From Thermoplasmata archaeon (GTDB lineage: Archaea; Thermoplasmatota; Thermoplasmata; Lutacidiplasmatales; UBA184): a stretch of DNA of 64,000 bases. Positions 15,554-25,317 of this stretch are shown one piece after another. The translations under genes were made by a program, and so were the position numbers. The notes below the pieces were generated by a model. That model saw only the letters and a list, made by a program, of their open reading frames with translations. It did no database searches and had not been told where the DNA came from. Positions within the stretch are counted from its first letter, which is position 1. Every line of letters begins with the position of its first letter. The stretch covers positions 20,436 to 84,435 of the forward strand of contig DAHVCH010000010.1 of assembly GCA_027314165.1 (NCBI GenBank), written 5' to 3'.

Positions 15554-17457
15554 CAGAGGACCCGAACGGTCTCCAGGTTGTAAGGGGCCCGGGTCTCCAA
15601 CCCGAAGCGCTTGTGAAGGCTGGAGGCGAGGTCCAGCGCCTTCTGCTCCTCACCGTGGCATAGGAGGACCCTCTGCGGCCGAGGCTCGACCGTCGCGATG
15701 TAGTTCATCAGCTGCACCCGGTCGGAGTGGCCGCTGAACCCCTCGCAGTTCGTGATCTCGAACCGGACCGGGACGGAGATCGACCGGCCGCCGTCCATGA
15801 GCGTGGCCTCGTTCATCCCCTGCTTGAGACGCCGCCCGAAGGTCCCCTCCGCCTGGTAACCGGCGAAGACCATCCCGTTCTTCTCCTGTGGCGCCCAGGC
15901 CTTGAAGTACTCCAGGACCGGCCCGCCGCTCATCATCCCGCTCGTCGCGAGGACGATGGACGGGTCGTTGTCGTCGATGACGCTCATCCGCTTCTGCTGG
16001 GACTCGACACGGTGGAAGACGTCGGAGAGGAACGGGTTGTCCCCCTGCTGGAAGATCTGGGTCCGCAGCTGGCTGTTCAGGTACTCGGGGTAGGCGGTGT
16101 GGATCGAGGTGGCCTCGAAGATCATGCCGTCCAGCCAGACGGGGACGCGCGGGATGCGTCCCTCCCGCATCTTCGCCTCGAGCACGAGCATGACCTCCTG
16201 GCTCCGCCCGACGGCGAAGACCGGGATGAGCACGTGCCCTCTCCGGCCGATGATCTTCTCGACGAAGTGCCCAAGCTCCTCGGCACCCTGCTGACGCGGG
16301 GGCTGGACGTCGCGGAACCCGCCGTAGGTGGACTCCATGATGAGCGTCTCCAGGCGCGGGAACCGGTTGGTCGCGGGGTTGAACAACCAGCTCCGCTCGA
16401 ACTTGAGGTCCCCCGTGTAGGCCATGTTGTAGTCGCCGTCGCCCAGGTGGAAGTGGCACATCGAAGAGCCCAGGATGTGCCCCGCGTTGTGCAGCGTGAG
16501 GCGGAGGTCGGGGGCGATGTCGGTGGTCTCCCCGTAGCGGAGCGGGATCGTGTGGGAGACGAGCTCCCGGACGTGGCTCGACTCGTAGAGCCCCTTGCGG
16601 GCCTCCTGGTTGGAGACCTTGATCGCGTCCAGCAGCATGAGCGTCATCAGGTCCCTCGTCGGCGGCGTGCAGTAGATCGGCCCGTCGTAGCCGTACTTGA
16701 GCAGGACCGGCACGAGACCGCAGTGGTCCAAGTGCGCGTGGGTCACGACGACCGCGTCCAGGCTGTCGAGCGGCATCGCTTCGGGAGCGGAGAAGTAGGG
16801 GGTTCGCTCGGAACCCGGGTCGATCCCGCAGTCGATGAGGACGCGGGAGTTCTGGGTCGTCAGCAGATGGGCGCTGCGGCCCACCTCGCGGTAGCCTCCG
16901 AGGGAGGTGTTCCGCGCCCACAGCTTCTCCGGTAGGCGGTCGCGGACGATGCGCGTGCCCACCTTCTTCAGCATCTTCCGCCGCTCGTCGAAGACGCTGC
17001 GGAGGTAGGTGCGGACCTCCTCCACCGTCTTCGAGGGGATGGGCGGGGTACGGACGACCGTGGGCACCCAGCCGATGCGCCGCTTGATCTCGTTCAGGAC
17101 GGCGGCCTGGCGCCCGATGGCGGCCCCGGGGTTCGCCGCTTCCACGGTGACCTCCCCGGTCTCGGGCTCGAAGAAGATCTGGTTGACCTCGGCCTCCGGC
17201 GGCACGAGCTCGCGGATGACCGCCTCGGCCTCCTTCGGGTCGACGAGGACGGAAGGGTCGCTGCGGATCAGGACCCGGCGATGGAGACGCTGGGCGATCT
17301 GGCGGAGCAGCTCACCGCCGGAGAGGAAGGCGTCGAGCTGCTTCGTGTAGACCACCACATGGGGGCCCTCGAGCTCGATCGTCGTGACCTCGATACCTTC
17401 GGGCAGTACATCGTTCAGGCATTCCCGCGTCTGCTGGAGGAGTCCTTCTACGCTCAT
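15553..17457 (-). CDS. fttA: aCPSF1 / FttA: KH-domain beta-CASP ribonuclease and transcription termination factor
   Basis: A 634-aa archaeal CPSF73 homologue. Two KH domains occupy about residues 1-145 (NPGAAIGRQAAVLNEIKRRI is the KH signature). The metallo-beta-lactamase core has VVVTHAHLDHCG near residue 237, AGHILGSSM and YTGDLKFE. The beta-CASP insert carries ESTYGG, PVFAVGRSQEVML, ATSGMMSGGP and a final GFSGHSDR. In archaea this factor cleaves nascent RNA after U-rich tracts and promotes termination by RNA polymerase. Length and motif order are standard for the family. It is followed with a one-base overlap by the phosphatase-superfamily gene. Confidence 0.96.
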   Translation of the reverse strand: MSVEGLLQQTRECLNDVLPEGIEVTTIELEGPHVVVYTKQLDAFLSGGELLRQIAQRLHRRVLIRSDPSVLVDPKEAEAVIRELVPPEAEVNQIFFEPETGEVTVEAANPGAAIGRQAAVLNEIKRRIGWVPTVVRTPPIPSKTVEEVRTYLRSVFDERRKMLKKVGTRIVRDRLPEKLWARNTSLGGYREVGRSAHLLTTQNSRVLIDCGIDPGSERTPYFSAPEAMPLDSLDAVVVTHAHLDHCGLVPVLLKYGYDGPIYCTPPTRDLMTLMLLDAIKVSNQEARKGLYESSHVRELVSHTIPLRYGETTDIAPDLRLTLHNAGHILGSSMCHFHLGDGDYNMAYTGDLKFERSWLFNPATNRFPRLETLIMESTYGGFRDVQPPRQQGAEELGHFVEKIIGRRGHVLIPVFAVGRSQEVMLVLEAKMREGRIPRVPVWLDGMIFEATSIHTAYPEYLNSQLRTQIFQQGDNPFLSDVFHRVESQQKRMSVIDDNDPSIVLATSGMMSGGPVLEYFKAWAPQEKNGMVFAGYQAEGTFGRRLKQGMNEATLMDGGRSISVPVRFEITNCEGFSGHSDRVQLMNYIATVEPRPQRVLLCHGEEQKALDLASSLHKRFGLETRAPYNLETVRVL

Positions 17458-17630
17458 GGCGTGCTTCTCTGGGGAGGTGGATGGCTTCCCGCCCCGCGCG
17501 TCTGACGCGCTGGGGCTGGGCGGTCGGGGAAGGGGTTTCGACCCACCCGCGACGGGCCGACTCGTTCCTGTCGGGAACGTGGCGCTCGTCGGGCGAGGGG
17601 CGGGTCAGGCGTGGATCTTGAGGTCAGAGC

Positions 17631-18326
17631 TCAGTCGAGCTTGAGCTTCGTGAGGCGCTTCTTGATCTCGTCGTCGGAGTACTCCCGGTACTCCTTCTCC
17701 GTGATCGTCGAGAGGAGGTAGCCGTCGCCGCTGTTGGAGTCCCGCTTCATGGCGACGGTCAGCGCCCGGAGCGCGATGTCGACGCCCTCGGAGACGGTGA
17801 GGTTCTCCTTGTACGCCTCCTCCAGGACGCCGTAGGCGATGGCGGAGCCGCTGCCGACGGAGACGAAGTTGTCCGCGATGCTCCCGCCCGCGGGGTCGAC
17901 GGAGAACAGATGGACGCCCTTCCCGTCCACGCCGCCGATGAGCACCCACGCGAGGTAGGGCATCATCCGGTTGCCGGACAGGATGTTCGCGAGCATCGTC
18001 GCGGAGCCTTCCACGGAGATCGGGGCGGCCCGGCGGAGCCGGTAGAGGTTCACCTCGGCGCGAAGGTAGCGCACCAGGGCCTGGGCATCGCCCACCCACC
18101 CGGCGATCGTCATGCCGATGTGGTCGTCGATCTTGAACAGCTTCTGGGCGACCTTGTTGGCGATGAATCCCCCGCCCAGGGTGGCCCGCCGCTCGGTGGC
18201 GAGGACGACCCCGTCCCGGCAGACGATACCTACCGTGGTTGTGCCTTTGAGCGCGCCGTCCGGGAGACCTACAGGGTTCCCAGAGGTCGGAAACGCTACC
18301 GCGTCCGATGAGAACATCAGAACCAT
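17631..18326 (-). CDS. psmB: Proteasome beta subunit
   Basis: A 231-aa beta subunit of the 20S proteasome. A propeptide of about 27 residues ends at Gly before the catalytic Thr (GALKG|TTTVGIVCRDG). Also present are the conserved ATERRATLG segment (acid residue position 17), the Lys equivalent to K33 in ANKVAQKLFKID, and VSVGSGSAIAYGVLEEAY. It forms the peptidase rings used with PAN or Cdc48. The ATG at 18326 lies about 27 nt downstream of a strong TATA box, so the mRNA is probably leaderless. psmB is transcribed toward aCPSF1 with a 173-bp gap. Confidence 0.96.
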   Translation of the reverse strand: MVLMFSSDAVAFPTSGNPVGLPDGALKGTTTVGIVCRDGVVLATERRATLGGGFIANKVAQKLFKIDDHIGMTIAGWVGDAQALVRYLRAEVNLYRLRRAAPISVEGSATMLANILSGNRMMPYLAWVLIGGVDGKGVHLFSVDPAGGSIADNFVSVGSGSAIAYGVLEEAYKENLTVSEGVDIALRALTVAMKRDSNSGDGYLLSTITEKEYREYSDDEIKKRLTKLKLD

Positions 18327-18343
18327 CGGTGCTTAGGGTGGCC

Positions 18344-18356
18344 GGTATAAAAAGGG
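18344..18356 (-). promoter_or_regulatory. Strong TATA box of psmB
   Basis: On the minus strand CCCTTTTTATACC stands about 27 nt before the psmB ATG in otherwise GC-rich sequence. It is among the clearest TATA boxes of the window. Confidence 0.75.
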
Positions 18357-18514
18357 TCGCTGGGTCGGTACCGGGTCACGTAGCAGGGCCCTCCGCCGTG
18401 GTGGAGAGCGATAGGGGTGTCCCCCCTCCCCCCCCTTCTGTCGGGAGGGCCTGCGGGCGGACCATACCCTGATGGGGACGGGGCCTCTCGGCCCCACCAC
18501 CCGGGCCGGTGAGC

Positions 18515-19693
18515 ATGGAGACGCTGCGCATCCGCATCCTTTCCCCCCGCCATCCTTCGGACCATTCCACCGGGGTGGCCCACGTGGCTGCCAGGGTCTC
18601 CGCGGTCTGGGCGAAGCAGGGGCATACTGTGAGCGTCTGCTTCCCGCGGGGGCCGGACGACCGGGAGCTCCCACGGAGCTGGGAGGGCGTCGAGGCGGTC
18701 CCGATGGAGGTACGGCCCCGCGCCCACGTCCCGAAGAGCCTGGAGGCCGAGACGGGGCGCGCCTTCGCGCGCGAGGTGGAGCGCGGCGCCGACGTGGCGA
18801 TCGCGAACAACGAGTTCGGGGCGTTCCTGCCCTCCCACCGGCAGGGAGGCGCCTCCCTCGGGGTCGTGGCGCTGCACGGCCTCGCGCTCCGCTTCATGCA
18901 GCTCGAGCGCGCCACGCGACGAGGGCTCCGCCCTCGAGCGGGGTTCTATGCGGACCTCCGGGCCGTGAAACAGCTGGAACGCCAGGCGATCGAGCGTGCC
19001 GACCGGGTCGTCGCGATCTCCCGGCGGGTGCTGGAGGACGCGGAGGCGACCTACGGAGTGCCGAAAGGGCGAGCGCGGGTCATCTACAACGGCACCGACC
19101 CGGTCCGTCCGGCGGAGACGGGGGAGCGCCTGAACGCCCGCGCGGCGCTCGGGCTGCGCGACGACGAGCGGTACGCGATCGTCGTGGGGGCTGACGCCTA
19201 CCGAAAAGGCCTGGACGTGGCCGAGGCCGCGGTCCGCCGACTGCGAGGAGAGGGCCGACGGGTGACCCTGCTCGAGATCGGACATGCCGGTCCCTCGGAG
19301 GAGGGGGTGGTCCGGCTGGGCCGCGTGAGCGAGGAGCGGAAACGGCAGGCCCTGCTCTCCGGGGACGTGTTGCTCCTGCCCAGCCGATACGAGGGATTCC
19401 CCGGCATCGCGCAGGAGGCGGCGGCGCTCGGTCTCCCGCTCGTCGCGAGCCGCGAGAGCGGGCTCGACACCGGACGACCCGGAGAGGACTTCCTCGAGGT
19501 GCCGGGCCCTGAGCCCGCGGCGTGGGCGCAAGCGCTGCTCTCGCTCCTCGGAGACGAGACCCGTCGCCGCCGACTCGCGGAGCGAGGCTCGAGGCTGCTC
19601 TCGGAACGGACGTGGCAGGCGATGGCGGACGATTACCTGTCGATGGTACGCGGTGAGAAGGACGGCGCCGGCCCCGCGGTTCCTCCGCGCTGA
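18515..19693 (+). CDS. Glycosyltransferase family 4 (paralogue of the gene at 12743)
   Basis: A 392-aa GT-B glycosyltransferase. It begins [20 protein letters not shown], close to the N-terminus of the other GT4 here, which is why I prefer the ATG at 18515 to the GTG at 18509. [14 protein letters not shown] is near residue 190, [13 protein letters not shown] near 228 and [15 protein letters not shown] (E-x7-E) near 290. It probably makes a related glycosidic bond to its paralogue. The two genes lie on opposite strands, separated by psmB, aCPSF1 and the phosphatase-superfamily gene. sdhA follows on the same strand after ~86 bp. Confidence 0.86.
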   Translation: METLRIRILSPRHPSDHSTGVAHVAARVSAVWAKQGHTVSVCFPRGPDDRELPRSWEGVEAVPMEVRPRAHVPKSLEAETGRAFAREVERGADVAIANNEFGAFLPSHRQGGASLGVVALHGLALRFMQLERATRRGLRPRAGFYADLRAVKQLERQAIERADRVVAISRRVLEDAEATYGVPKGRARVIYNGTDPVRPAETGERLNARAALGLRDDERYAIVVGADAYRKGLDVAEAAVRRLRGEGRRVTLLEIGHAGPSEEGVVRLGRVSEERKRQALLSGDVLLLPSRYEGFPGIAQEAAALGLPLVASRESGLDTGRPGEDFLEVPGPEPAAWAQALLSLLGDETRRRRLAERGSRLLSERTWQAMADDYLSMVRGEKDGAGPAVPPR

Positions 19694-19779
19694 GCCGCGG
19701 CTCTCGTGCGCTCCTACGTACCCGTTCGGTCCGCAGGTCTTATGGTCACTCTCTTCTCACGCGCGACCGGGGCGATCGG

Positions 19780-21456
19780 GTGCAGAAGCACGATGTCCTC
19801 GTGGTCGGCGCCGGCCTGGCCGGGCAACGGGCCGCGTTGGAAGCGGTCCGGGCGGGCCGAAGTGTCGGGGTGCTTTCCAAGCTCCACCCGCTCCGTTCCC
19901 ACTCGGCAGCCGCCCAGGGCGGGATCAACGCGTCCCTCGGCCCCCAGGACTCCCCGAAGGACCACATCTTCGACACGGTGAAGGGCTCCGACTACCTGGC
20001 CGACCAGGACGCCGTGGAGGTCCTCTGCAACGATGCCGGTCCCACGGTCATCGAGATGGAGCATTTCGGCACCATCTTCAACCGGGCCCCGGACGGCTCG
20101 CTCGACCGCCGCGCCTTCGGCGGGGCTTCCTACAACCGCACCATCTTCTCGGCGGACCGGACCGGTCTCGCCCTCCTCCAGGGGCTCTACGAGGAGCTCT
20201 CGCGCGAGAAGCGGATCCACGTCTTCGAGGAGTGGACCGCGATCGACATCGTCGCCCGCCAGGGCGTCGTGCAGGGGGTCGTCGCGCTGGACCGGAAGAA
20301 CGGGGCCATCGAAGGGTTCTCCGCCCGCGCCGTCGTCGTCGCCACGGGCCCCTTCGGGCGGATGTACCCCAACACCACCAACTCCCACGCCTCCACCGGG
20401 GACGGCACCGCGCTCGCCTACCGGGCCGGGGCGTTCCTCAAGGACATGGAGATGGTCCAGTTCCACCCCACCTGCCTCCCCGGCTCCTGGATCCTCATCA
20501 CCGAGGGGGCCCGCGGCGAGGGCGGGATCCTGAAGAACGCGAAGGGGGAGCGCTTCATGACGCGCTACGCCCCGAACAAGCTCGAGCTCGCTTCCCGCGA
20601 CGTCGTCTCCCGCGCCATCGCGACCGAGGTGAAGGAGGGCCGGGGCTTCCCCGACGGGACCTGCCACCTGGAGCTCATGCATCTCGGCAAGGAGAAGGTC
20701 ATGACGAAGCTCCAGGAGATCGTGGAGTTCTGTCGGAACTTCGCCGGCATCGACCCCGTGGTCGAGGCCATCCCGGTCTACCCCGGCCAGCACTACATGA
20801 TGGGCGGGGTGAGCACCAACCCCCGCGCGGAGACCAACATCACCGGGCTCTACGCCGCAGGGGAGGCCGCCTGCGTCTCCGTGCACGGGGCGAACCGGCT
20901 CGGAGCGAACTCGCTCCTGGAGACGCTCGTCTACGGGAAGATCGCGGGCGCGAACGCCGCCACGTACGCCGCGAAGGCGCCCGAGAGCGGGCTGACGCAG
21001 GCGGACGTCGACCTCGCGACCAAGAAGCTCCACGTCATCTGGGACCGCACGCAGGGGGAGTCCCCCGCGAAGATCCGCCAGGACCTCCAGAAGGTCATGA
21101 AAGAGAACGTGGGGATCTACCGCACTCCGGAAGAGCTCCTCACGGCGCAGAAGAAGGTCGCCGAGCTCAAGGGGCGCTACGCGAACGTCTACGTCCAGGA
21201 CAAGTCCACCACCTACAACGTCAACCTGACCGACGCGCTGGAGCTGGGCTACCTCCTCGACCTCGCGGAGTGCATCGTCGCCGCCGCCATCCTCCGGACC
21301 GAGTCCAGGGGCGCGCACGTCCGGCTCGACTTCCCGAAGCGTGACGACGCGAACTGGCTCAAGCACATCCTCGTCCAGGCCTCTCCCGCGGGCCCGAAGC
21401 TCTCTTTCCTGCCCGTGACCGTCACGAGCTACCAGCCGATGGAGCGACACTACTGA
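19780..21456 (+). CDS. sdhA: Succinate dehydrogenase/fumarate reductase flavoprotein subunit
   Basis: A 558-aa FAD subunit interconverting succinate and fumarate. FAD-binding [15 protein letters not shown] (about residues 8-22) is followed by the covalent-FAD His motif [16 protein letters not shown] (about 43-58). Substrate-site motifs are [20 protein letters not shown] and [20 protein letters not shown], with [12 protein letters not shown] later. The C-terminal capping helices end in the usual position. The GTG at 19780 sits just before the FAD strand; a TATA-like TCTTATGG lies ~40 nt upstream. sdhB and an HdrB-like sdhE follow, indicating one complex. Confidence 0.94.
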   Translation: MQKHDVLVVGAGLAGQRAALEAVRAGRSVGVLSKLHPLRSHSAAAQGGINASLGPQDSPKDHIFDTVKGSDYLADQDAVEVLCNDAGPTVIEMEHFGTIFNRAPDGSLDRRAFGGASYNRTIFSADRTGLALLQGLYEELSREKRIHVFEEWTAIDIVARQGVVQGVVALDRKNGAIEGFSARAVVVATGPFGRMYPNTTNSHASTGDGTALAYRAGAFLKDMEMVQFHPTCLPGSWILITEGARGEGGILKNAKGERFMTRYAPNKLELASRDVVSRAIATEVKEGRGFPDGTCHLELMHLGKEKVMTKLQEIVEFCRNFAGIDPVVEAIPVYPGQHYMMGGVSTNPRAETNITGLYAAGEAACVSVHGANRLGANSLLETLVYGKIAGANAATYAAKAPESGLTQADVDLATKKLHVIWDRTQGESPAKIRQDLQKVMKENVGIYRTPEELLTAQKKVAELKGRYANVYVQDKSTTYNVNLTDALELGYLLDLAECIVAAAILRTESRGAHVRLDFPKRDDANWLKHILVQASPAGPKLSFLPVTVTSYQPMERHY

Positions 21457-21496
21457 GTCGGTGGGCCGAGGCGGAAAGGGAAGGGAGGGAAGAACC

Positions 21497-22585
21497 ATGG
21501 TGCGCGTGCCCATCGAGGTGTTCCGGGGAGGGGCAGGGACCCCGAACCGATTCGACAAGTTCGAGCTCGAGCTGGAGGAGCATACCCCCATCCTGACCGC
21601 GCTCCTCAAGATCCGCGACGAGATCGACCCGACGCTCGCCGCCCGCTACTCCTGCCGCCAGGCGATCTGCGGCTCGTGCGCCGTGCGCGTGAACGGGAAG
21701 AGCCGGCTCGCCTGCGTGACCCAGGTCGGACCCGAGCTCGCGAAACGCGGAAAGCTCCGCATCGAGCCCATGGGTAACCAGCCGGTCCTCCGCGACCTGG
21801 TCGTCGACCAGAAGCCGTTCTGGGACCGCTACCACCGCATCGAGCCCTACCTCATCCCGGACCCCGCGCACCCGATGCCGGTGGGAAAGGAGAACCCGAT
21901 GTCCCCCGAGCAGGTCGCCCAGTTCCAGGAGACCCCCCGGTGCATCGCCTGCGCCTCCTGCTTCTCCGCCTGCCCCGCCCTCGACTCCGACCCGGATTTC
22001 CTGGGCCCGATGGCGCTCGCGAAGCTCTTCCGGTTCGTCGTGGACCCTCGCGACGGGGCGTTCCATCAGCGCCTGGAGACGGTGCAGAACCAGTCGCTCT
22101 GGCTCTGCCTGCGCTGCAACCTCTGCGTCGAGGCCTGCCCGAAGGACGTTCGACCCGCCGAGCGGATCGTCGACCTCAAGTGGATGGCCAACCAGGAGAT
22201 CGGCAAGCGCGAGGCGGGCAGCAAGCACTCCATCGGGTTCGCCGAGAACATCCAGGAGGGTGGCGTCCTCAACGAGCGCCGCCTGGCGATGGACTCGCTC
22301 GGCCTCCTCGGGACGCTCGGCCAGCTCCCGAAGGCCATCACCATGATGCGGCACGGCCGGTCGATCAAGAAGCACCCCCCGATCCAGGGCCGCGAACAGC
22401 TCGACGTCATCTACAACGCCATGAGCGGGCGTGAGGACCTCCAGCACCGCCCGATGTCCGGTGAGGGAGGGGTCCGGGGGAAGGCCCCCCCGCCGACCCC
22501 ACCTGCGGCGTCCCCGCCTGCGGCCACGGCCCCGACCGCGGCGAAGCCCCGCCCCTCCGGCGAGACGAAGGAGGCCCATCCATGA
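21497..22585 (+). CDS. sdhB: Succinate dehydrogenase/fumarate reductase iron-sulfur subunit
   Basis: A 362-aa electron-transfer subunit. The N-terminal [2Fe-2S] motif is CRQAICGSCAVRVNG with a later Cys (about residues 53-77). Two further clusters are bound by CIACASCFSACP and CLRCNLCVEACPKDV. The last has a full Cys set, so this centre may be [4Fe-4S] rather than the classical [3Fe-4S], as in non-classical archaeal enzymes. The C-terminal ~110 residues are an extension ending in a Pro/Ala-rich tail. The ATG at 21497 is preceded by GGGAGGG, a good ribosome site; the upstream in-frame ATG at 21461 is less likely. It overlaps sdhE by 4 nt (ATGA). Confidence 0.93.
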   Translation: MVRVPIEVFRGGAGTPNRFDKFELELEEHTPILTALLKIRDEIDPTLAARYSCRQAICGSCAVRVNGKSRLACVTQVGPELAKRGKLRIEPMGNQPVLRDLVVDQKPFWDRYHRIEPYLIPDPAHPMPVGKENPMSPEQVAQFQETPRCIACASCFSACPALDSDPDFLGPMALAKLFRFVVDPRDGAFHQRLETVQNQSLWLCLRCNLCVEACPKDVRPAERIVDLKWMANQEIGKREAGSKHSIGFAENIQEGGVLNERRLAMDSLGLLGTLGQLPKAITMMRHGRSIKKHPPIQGREQLDVIYNAMSGREDLQHRPMSGEGGVRGKAPPPTPPAASPPAATAPTAAKPRPSGETKEAHP

Positions 22586-23478
22586 AGGTCGCTTACTACC
22601 CTGGCTGCGTCGCGCAGGAGTCGGGCAAGGAGCTCGACATGGCCACGCGCGCCGTCGCGCCCCGCCTCGGGATCGAGCTCCAGGACTTCCCCAGCTTCTC
22701 TTGCTGCGGTAGCGGGTTCATCGACGAGTCGAACTACGCGCTGAACACCGCGCTGAACGCCAGGAACCTGGCGATCGCGGAGAAGGCCGGGCTGGCGACG
22801 GTGATGACCGTCTGCTCCACCTGCCAGGGGATGCTGAAGCTCGCCCAACGGAACCTTGCGGAGAACAAGGTCCTCCGGGCCCGGGCGGACAAGGTCCTCG
22901 CCCAGATCGGCATGGAGTACCGCGGCACCGTCGAGCCCAAGCACATGCTCCAGCTCATCGTCGAGGACCTCGGGGGCGCGGAAAAGCTCCGACCGCTCGT
23001 CAAGCGGCCGCTGAAGGGGCTGAAGGTGGGCGCCTTCTACGGCTGCCACATCCTCCGCCCTCACGACACGATGAACTTCGAGGACCCGGAGGACCCGCAC
23101 AGCTTCGAGGACGTGATCCGGGCGCTCGGGGCCGAGCCGGTCGACTATCGCGGCCGGGTCATGTGCTGCGGCTTCCCGATCCAGTTCGTTCGGCCCAAGA
23201 CCGGCCAGAAGCTCGCGGGGAAGCAGATCCTGGACGCGAAGCGGAACGGCGCGAACGCCATGGCCACCCCGTGTCCTCTCTGCCACATCTCGCTCGACAC
23301 CTACCAGAAGGAAGCCGGCCGCGAGGTCGGCGACGACCTCCAGATGCCCGTCTTCCACTTCCCGCAGCTGGTGGGGCTCGCCCTGGGCATGGACCCCATC
23401 GCGCTGGGCGTGAAGCGCCACCTGGTCGACACCTCGAGCGCTCTCGCGAAGCTCGGGACCGTGGGCGTCCCGGCGTAG
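22582..23478 (+). CDS. sdhE: SdhE-like / heterodisulfide reductase B-type CCG-domain protein
   Basis: A 298-aa protein with two CCG domains as in HdrB and archaeal SdhE. The first has YYPGCVAQESG and FSCCGSGF and then a VCSTCQG motif. The second has FYGCHILRP, VMCCGFPIQF and ATPCPLCHISLDTYQ. These cysteines bind non-cubane [4Fe-4S] centres or contact a quinone or thiol electron carrier. With sdhA and sdhB it fits a non-classical (type E-like) succinate dehydrogenase or a thiol-dependent fumarate reductase whose B subunit is split. No sdhC, sdhD or sdhF membrane gene is adjacent, so the acceptor is uncertain. It is translationally coupled to sdhB. Confidence 0.87.
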   Translation: MKVAYYPGCVAQESGKELDMATRAVAPRLGIELQDFPSFSCCGSGFIDESNYALNTALNARNLAIAEKAGLATVMTVCSTCQGMLKLAQRNLAENKVLRARADKVLAQIGMEYRGTVEPKHMLQLIVEDLGGAEKLRPLVKRPLKGLKVGAFYGCHILRPHDTMNFEDPEDPHSFEDVIRALGAEPVDYRGRVMCCGFPIQFVRPKTGQKLAGKQILDAKRNGANAMATPCPLCHISLDTYQKEAGREVGDDLQMPVFHFPQLVGLALGMDPIALGVKRHLVDTSSALAKLGTVGVPA

Positions 23479-23492
23479 GGCGAGGGCGCCGC

Positions 23493-24899
23493 GTGGCGGA
23501 TCCTCGGCGGGCGCCCGTCCCCGAGAGCCCCCGGCTCCGTCGGCTCCTGCGCGACCTGGGTCGAGCGCCCAAGCGGGCCCCCGGTCGGTTCTGGCAGGAG
23601 ATCGAGCGGAGAGGGACCCCGCTCGTCGAGCCGGTGGCCCGGAACGACCCGAGGGCGGTCGGGGGGTCCACCGACCCGGACCGGCTGGTCACGGACCACG
23701 ACCATCTCGTGACGCTCCTGTTCCGGGGAAAGAGCGACGTCCGGACGGTGGAGGTGCAGTGCTCGTTCGGCAGCGAGTTTCCCACGCGGCTCGAACTCCT
23801 GCCCGGCACCGACGTGTGGTACCGCACCTGGCGACTGAGCGACCGGTTCCGCGGCTCGTACCGGTTCGTGGTGAACCTGCCCGAGGGTGGCCCGCTCTCG
23901 TACCCGTCCTGGATCGAGCGGACGCGCCGGTCGATCACGGACCCGTGGAACCCTCGGCGGTTCCTCGATCCCACGGACCCCGGAGACCCCGGGGGCCCGC
24001 ACGGCTTCGCCTCCTCCGAGATCGTCATGCCCCGGGCCCCGGACCGCCCCTGGCTCCGCGAGGCGTTCACCGGTCGGGTCCAGGGCCGGCTGGTGGAGGA
24101 GCGCATCGAGAGCCGCGCCCTTCGGCGCCAGCTTCCGCGCCCGCGGTGGGAGAAGCGCAGGATCCCCGGTCGACACGACCGACGTCGGGTCTGGGTCTAT
24201 CTTCCGGGCGGCGCAGGGGCAGGCCCTCGGGCCGTCGACCCCAGGAACCTGGTGGTCTTCCTCGACGGTTTCGACTACGCTCACGTTCTCGCCGCCCCCG
24301 CGACCCTCGAGGCGCTCGCCCGGCGCGGGTCGATCGGACCCACCGCGGCCCTCTTCGTCGAGCACGGGCCGAAGAACTACCGAGGGGTGGACCTCTGGTG
24401 GAACGAGCCTTTCGGGGAGTTCCTGGCCGACGAGCTCCTCTCCTGGGCCCGCGGCCGCTTCGGGTGGTCGAAGCTCTCCGCTCCCCGGACCGTGCTGGTC
24501 GGCGCGAGCCTGGGCGGTCAGACCGCGATGCTCTGGGCGCTGCGGCGCCCCGAGGTCTTCGGCGCGGTGCTCTCCCAATCCGGATCGTTCCAGAACGCCC
24601 CCGACCCTTTCCGGGAGGAGCCGAACTGGACCGCGCGCTGGGTCGCGGACCACCCTCGGGTGCCGATCCGGGTCCACCTCGAGGTCGGACTACGGGAGAC
24701 GGTGCTGCCCTTCGGAGCGACGCGGTACCCGACGATCCTGTCCTCGAACCGCCACTTGCGAGACGTGCTGCGGGCCAAGGGGTACCCGCTCAGCTACTCC
24801 GAGTTCGATGGGGGCCACGACGACGCGTGCTGGAGGCAGACGCTGGCGGAGGGGCTTCTCGCCCTTCTGGGGCGCCCCTCGGCGCGTCCGAAGCGCTGA
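23493..24899 (+). CDS. Enterochelin esterase-like (Fes/esterase D family) alpha/beta hydrolase
   Basis: A 468-aa protein. An N-terminal Ig-like E-set domain (about residues 50-140, VTLLFRGKSDVRTVEVQCSF) precedes an alpha/beta-hydrolase domain. The latter has the strand LVVFLDGFDY, the nucleophile elbow VGASLGGQTA near residue 335, and a late His in FDGGHDDACW (about 443). This is the layout of Fes-type trilactone and other ester hydrolases; the natural ester is unknown and no siderophore genes are near. The GTG at 23493 lies 14 nt after the sdhE stop. A start further upstream inside sdhE is possible but would extend past the recognisable domain. Confidence 0.82.
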   Translation: MADPRRAPVPESPRLRRLLRDLGRAPKRAPGRFWQEIERRGTPLVEPVARNDPRAVGGSTDPDRLVTDHDHLVTLLFRGKSDVRTVEVQCSFGSEFPTRLELLPGTDVWYRTWRLSDRFRGSYRFVVNLPEGGPLSYPSWIERTRRSITDPWNPRRFLDPTDPGDPGGPHGFASSEIVMPRAPDRPWLREAFTGRVQGRLVEERIESRALRRQLPRPRWEKRRIPGRHDRRRVWVYLPGGAGAGPRAVDPRNLVVFLDGFDYAHVLAAPATLEALARRGSIGPTAALFVEHGPKNYRGVDLWWNEPFGEFLADELLSWARGRFGWSKLSAPRTVLVGASLGGQTAMLWALRRPEVFGAVLSQSGSFQNAPDPFREEPNWTARWVADHPRVPIRVHLEVGLRETVLPFGATRYPTILSSNRHLRDVLRAKGYPLSYSEFDGGHDDACWRQTLAEGLLALLGRPSARPKR

Positions 24900-24909
24900 G
24901 GTCGAACGC

Positions 24910-25179
24910 CTACGGGCCCGCTTCCCGCGTCCCCGCGGGTCCGGGGAGCACCGCGGTGGCCCCTTTCGTGACGAAGTAGTGCAGACGGTCGCACTGTTTC
25001 TGGAAGTACCCGCTCCCCTCCTTCGCGAACTCCGATAGGAGCGCGGGGAGCTCCTCCTCCTTCGCCGAAGCGTCGAGGACGGGAGAGAACATGCAGGGGA
25101 AGACGACCACGAGCCGCTCGTCCATGACGAGGCGCTCGGTCTCGGGGGCGCCGCAGAAGGGACAGTTCAGCTTCGGCAT
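24910..25179 (-). CDS. Small zinc-knuckle protein, unknown function
   Basis: An 89-aa protein beginning MPKLNCPFCGAPETERLVMD, an N-terminal CxxC knuckle followed by a strand-rich segment (LVVVFPCMFSPVLD) and a helix (LPALLSEFAKEGSGYFQKQC). Only one clear CxxC pair plus isolated cysteines is present. The ATG at 25179 is preceded by GGAG at a suitable distance; an in-frame upstream start at 25224 would add 15 residues. It lies 3' to 3' with the esterase gene, ending 10 bp from its stop. Confidence 0.65.
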   Translation of the reverse strand: MPKLNCPFCGAPETERLVMDERLVVVFPCMFSPVLDASAKEEELPALLSEFAKEGSGYFQKQCDRLHYFVTKGATAVLPGPAGTREAGP

Positions 25180-25317
25180 GGGGGCTCCGACCCGGAAGAG
25201 GGACCGGGCTTCGACACGGCTCACCCGCCGGAGCTCAAAGGGTTCGCGCCCCTCGGGAGGCCCGTGCCGCCCCGTCCCGTCACGCCCTCGGGGGGCTCGC
25301 CGGAGGACGAGGACCCT

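Noticed and set aside
21461..21496. Upstream ATG for sdhB at 21461
   Set aside because: The ATG at 21497 has a GGGAGGG site and begins next to the conserved domain; the extra residues are Gly/Arg-rich and contain that ribosome site.
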